Source: Pseudomonas neuropathica
Lineage (GTDB): Bacteria; Pseudomonadota; Gammaproteobacteria; Pseudomonadales; Pseudomonadaceae
Length of the DNA: 64,000 nt
Assembly: GCF_015461835.1 (NCBI RefSeq)
Contig: NZ_JACOPX010000019.1
Location: 62,001-126,000 of the forward strand
Direction: 5' to 3'
Of this stretch, positions 61,864 to 64,000 are shown one piece after another; within the stretch, counting starts at the first letter, position 1; each line of letters starts with the position of its first letter. Below the pieces are notes generated by a model. The model did not search any database and was not told the DNA's origin. It worked only from the letters and a program-made list of their open reading frames with translations. The position numbers were made by a program, and so were the translations under genes.

Positions 61864-62493
61864 TTAGCTGCCGTTTGCGCCTGCAACGTCACCGGGCATC
61901 AGTTGTTCCTGAACCTTCTCGCTTCGCGACTGGATCAACTGCCCCTTGTCGTCGAAGCGCAAAACAATCAACCAGTCATAAACATCCACTGGCCATTTCG
62001 GCTGGCCGATCAGCGCCGGGCCATCGCCGCCGAAAGCGGCAATCAGCTTATTGATGTGCCCATGGTGCCAGGCAATCAGCACGGTTTTTGCCTGATTGTG
62101 CTTGCGCAGCAGACTGACCAGTTCGTCGACCTGGTTATTGGCGTAGGGCTGTTCGATGGGCAGTTGCAGGCGCTGGGACAGCGGGATCAGTGTCTGCCGT
62201 GGCCGCATACTTTCCGGACTGTCGGCGGTAGCGATCAGACGCTGAGGGGTGAGCGTCTGGCCATCCAGTTTCAACGGCGTGAAATAGTCGGCATAAGCCG
62301 CAGCGCGTTGTTCGCCCCGGGCATTGAGCTCACGCCCGACATCAGGCTTTTCCGCATGACGGACGATCAACACGGTGACATTACGCAGGCCTGGCGCCGC
62401 AGAACCTTGGGCGAAGCTCAATGCCAACACTGCAACAGTCACCGCTGCGACCATCAACAGTCTGGGCAATAGCCTGCGAACTTTCGGGGTCAT
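61864..62493 (-). CDS. Histidine phosphatase superfamily protein
   Basis: This 209-residue protein begins with a signal or anchor segment (RLLPRLLMVAAVTVAVLALSFAQG). The phosphatase motif is VLIVRHAEKPD with catalytic H46, and a second histidine is in IAWHHGHINKL. It would hydrolyse a phosphate ester in the periplasm; the substrate is unknown. It is shorter than acid phosphatases of the AppA type. Divergent from glpT. Confidence 0.87.
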   Translation of the reverse strand: MTPKVRRLLPRLLMVAAVTVAVLALSFAQGSAAPGLRNVTVLIVRHAEKPDVGRELNARGEQRAAAYADYFTPLKLDGQTLTPQRLIATADSPESMRPRQTLIPLSQRLQLPIEQPYANNQVDELVSLLRKHNQAKTVLIAWHHGHINKLIAAFGGDGPALIGQPKWPVDVYDWLIVLRFDDKGQLIQSRSEKVQEQLMPGDVAGANGS

Positions 62494-62655
62494 CGTTTAT
62501 CTCGCGAAATCAGTCGATCCATAGATCGCGAGTCTAGGACACAACGTTCCGAGCGCGACAAAAACGCCCCGTTCTTACAGCTGAGCGACAGGTTCGTAAA
62601 AGAACATGCGACTTCCAACATTTTCCGCTATTTGCTCGATGCGAACCGGTGCTAT

Positions 62656-62669
62656 TTTCGGTAACGAAA
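62656..62669 (+). promoter_or_regulatory. GlpR-type operator candidate upstream of glpT
   Basis: TTTCGGTAACGAAA is a perfect TTTCG-N4-CGAAA inverted repeat, 49-62 bp before the glpT start. It resembles the TTCGnTAnCGAA core recognised by the glycerol-3-phosphate repressor GlpR. Confidence 0.6.
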
Positions 62670-62717
62670 CTGTAACATTCGCATCCGCAGTCAAAACAAG
62701 AAATCTGGAGCTCTTGA

Positions 62718-64000
62718 ATGTTTGCTTTCTTTCGTCCTGCCGCACATCAGGCTCCATTGCCTGAAGAAAAAATAGACAGCACTTACCGACGCCTGCGCTG
62801 GCAGATCTTCGCCGGTATCTTCTTTGGCTACGCGGGTTACTACCTGCTGCGCAAAAACTTCTCGCTGGCCATGCCGTACCTGATCGACGAAGGCTACAGC
62901 CGTGGCGATCTGGGTCTGGCGATGTCGGCGATCGCCATTGCCTACGGCCTGTCGAAATTCCTCATGGGCCTGGTGTCCGACCGTTCCAACCCGCGTTACT
63001 TCCTGCCGTTCGGCCTGCTGGTCTCGGCCGGGGTGATGTTCATTTTCGGTTTCGCGCCTTGGGCAACGTCCAGCGTGACCATGATGTTCATCCTGCTGTT
63101 CATCAACGGCTGGGCCCAGGGCATGGGCTGGCCGCCAAGTGGGCGGACCATGGTGCACTGGTGGTCGCAGAAGGAACGTGGCGGCGTGGTGTCGGTGTGG
63201 AACGTGGCGCATAACGTCGGCGGTGGCCTGATCGGTCCGCTGTTCCTGCTCGGCATGGGCCTGTTCAACGACTGGCACGCGGCGTTTTACGTACCGGCAG
63301 CCGTGGCGCTGGGCGTGGCGGTATTTGCCTTCATCACCATGCGCGACACTCCGCAATCGGTCGGCCTGCCACCCATCGAGAAGTACAAGAACGATTACCC
63401 GGAAGGCTACGACGCCAGCCACGAAGACGAATTCAGTGCCAAGGAAATCTTCGTCAAATACGTGCTGCGCAACAAAATGCTCTGGTACATCGCCATGGCT
63501 AACGTCTTCGTTTACTTGCTGCGCTACGGCGTGCTGGACTGGGCACCGACCTACCTCAAGGAAGCCAAGGGTTTCACCGTGGATAAAACCTCGTGGGCCT
63601 ATTTCTTCTACGAGTGGGCGGGCATTCCGGGCACGCTGCTGTGCGGCTGGATGTCGGACAAGATCTTCCGTGGCAACCGTGGCCTGACCGGCATGGTGTT
63701 CATGGCGCTGGTGACCGTGGCGACCCTGGTTTACTGGCTGAACCCGGCCGGCAACCCGACCGTGGACATGATCGCGCTGTTTTCGATCGGCTTCCTGATC
63801 TACGGCCCGGTGATGTTGATCGGTCTGCAGGCGCTTGAACTGGCGCCGAAGAAAGCCGCCGGCACGGCTGCGGGTTTCACCGGCCTGTTCGGCTATCTGG
63901 GTGGTTCGGTCGCAGCCAGTGCAGCGATGGGCTACACCGTTGACCATTTCGGCTGGGACGGCGGTTTCGTCCTGCTGGTGGGCGCCTGCCTGCTGTCGAT
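62718..64000 (+). CDS. glpT: Glycerol-3-phosphate transporter (3' end outside window)
   Basis: This is an MFS antiporter that exchanges glycerol-3-phosphate for phosphate. About 427 codons lie in the window, of roughly 450 expected. It starts MFAFFRPAAHQAPLPEEKIDS with GGAG upstream. The family signatures are GIFFGYAGYYLLRKNFSLAMPYLIDEG, a GWAQGMGWPPSGRTMVHWWS stretch and WNVAHNVGGGLIGPLF, with about eleven of twelve membrane segments visible. A GlpR-like operator lies upstream. Confidence 0.95.
   Translation, partial: MFAFFRPAAHQAPLPEEKIDSTYRRLRWQIFAGIFFGYAGYYLLRKNFSLAMPYLIDEGYSRGDLGLAMSAIAIAYGLSKFLMGLVSDRSNPRYFLPFGLLVSAGVMFIFGFAPWATSSVTMMFILLFINGWAQGMGWPPSGRTMVHWWSQKERGGVVSVWNVAHNVGGGLIGPLFLLGMGLFNDWHAAFYVPAAVALGVAVFAFITMRDTPQSVGLPPIEKYKNDYPEGYDASHEDEFSAKEIFVKYVLRNKMLWYIAMANVFVYLLRYGVLDWAPTYLKEAKGFTVDKTSWAYFFYEWAGIPGTLLCGWMSDKIFRGNRGLTGMVFMALVTVATLVYWLNPAGNPTVDMIALFSIGFLIYGPVMLIGLQALELAPKKAAGTAAGFTGLFGYLGGSVAASAAMGYTVDHFGWDGGFVLLVGACLLS

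Noticed and set aside
1..64000. tRNA, rRNA, prophage or insertion-sequence genes
   Set aside because: Reading both strands, I found no cloverleaf, transposase, integrase or phage structural gene.

Overview
The window is a stretch of chromosome from a fluorescent Pseudomonas, most likely of the P. fluorescens group. It is GC-rich, and its gene order repeatedly matches what I remember of P. aeruginosa PAO1: serA to the acylase and spu cluster (about PA0296-PA0316), argA to gcvP and the iron transporter (about PA5204-PA5217), and ubiI/ubiH/pepP/zapA/6S RNA/ygfA (about PA5221-PA5228). It also carries several families of short palindromic intergenic repeats of the kind abundant in this group. I see no prophage, insertion sequence, CRISPR array, rRNA or tRNA. 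These synteny statements come from memory, not from a search.

Layout. 1-10.3 kb: the end of serA, small exported proteins, a TudS-like DUF523 protein coupled to a 2-oxoglutarate oxygenase, an alpha/beta hydrolase, a large N-terminal-nucleophile acylase, and a divergent pair of a GlxA/AraC regulator and an HD-domain protein. 10.4-20.9 kb: the polyamine uptake and catabolism cluster spuBCDEFGH with divergent spuI; spuA, expected next to spuB, is only a truncated relic. 21-30.5 kb: a TetR regulator, then an organosulfur block (ssuEADCBF, the 1-Cys peroxiredoxin lsfA, an OprD-type porin and an orphan taurine-binding protein tauA). 30.6-35 kb: argA, argE and a CYTH/CHAD protein. 35-38.2 kb: an Lrp-type regulator, a small ACT-like protein, a lone GspE-type ATPase and a DUF2388 protein. 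38.3-44.1 kb: glycine cleavage genes gcvP, gcvH and gcvT, with a DegT-type aminotransferase gene on the opposite strand between gcvP and gcvH. 44.2-47.1 kb: an iron(III) ABC permease and binding protein without an ATPase. 47.3-53.7 kb: ubiquinone hydroxylases, a thioesterase-like protein, pepP, ygfB, then zapA, the 6S RNA and 5-formyl-THF cyclo-ligase. 53.7-64 kb: a 51-residue membrane protein, an EVE protein, an HlyD/RbbA-like/YhhJ-like ABC exporter operon, a FliL-like protein, a quinone oxidoreductase, a TonB-domain protein, a histidine phosphatase, and glpT running off the end.

Two themes stand out. One is nitrogen and carbon recovery from polyamines: SpuD and SpuE deliver polyamines to the SpuFGH transporter, SpuB and SpuI gamma-glutamylate them, and SpuC transaminates. 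The other is sulfur scavenging: Ssu proteins release sulfite from sulfonates, LsfA is sulfate-starvation linked, and TauA and the porin sit beside it. Most of the sequence is ordinary core genome. The best second-look items are the spuA relic, three composite elements with palindromic ends, the 15-bp inverted repeat upstream of orphan tauA, the oxygenase/TudS-like pair, and several candidate operators. I do not see a clear-cut undescribed multi-gene system.
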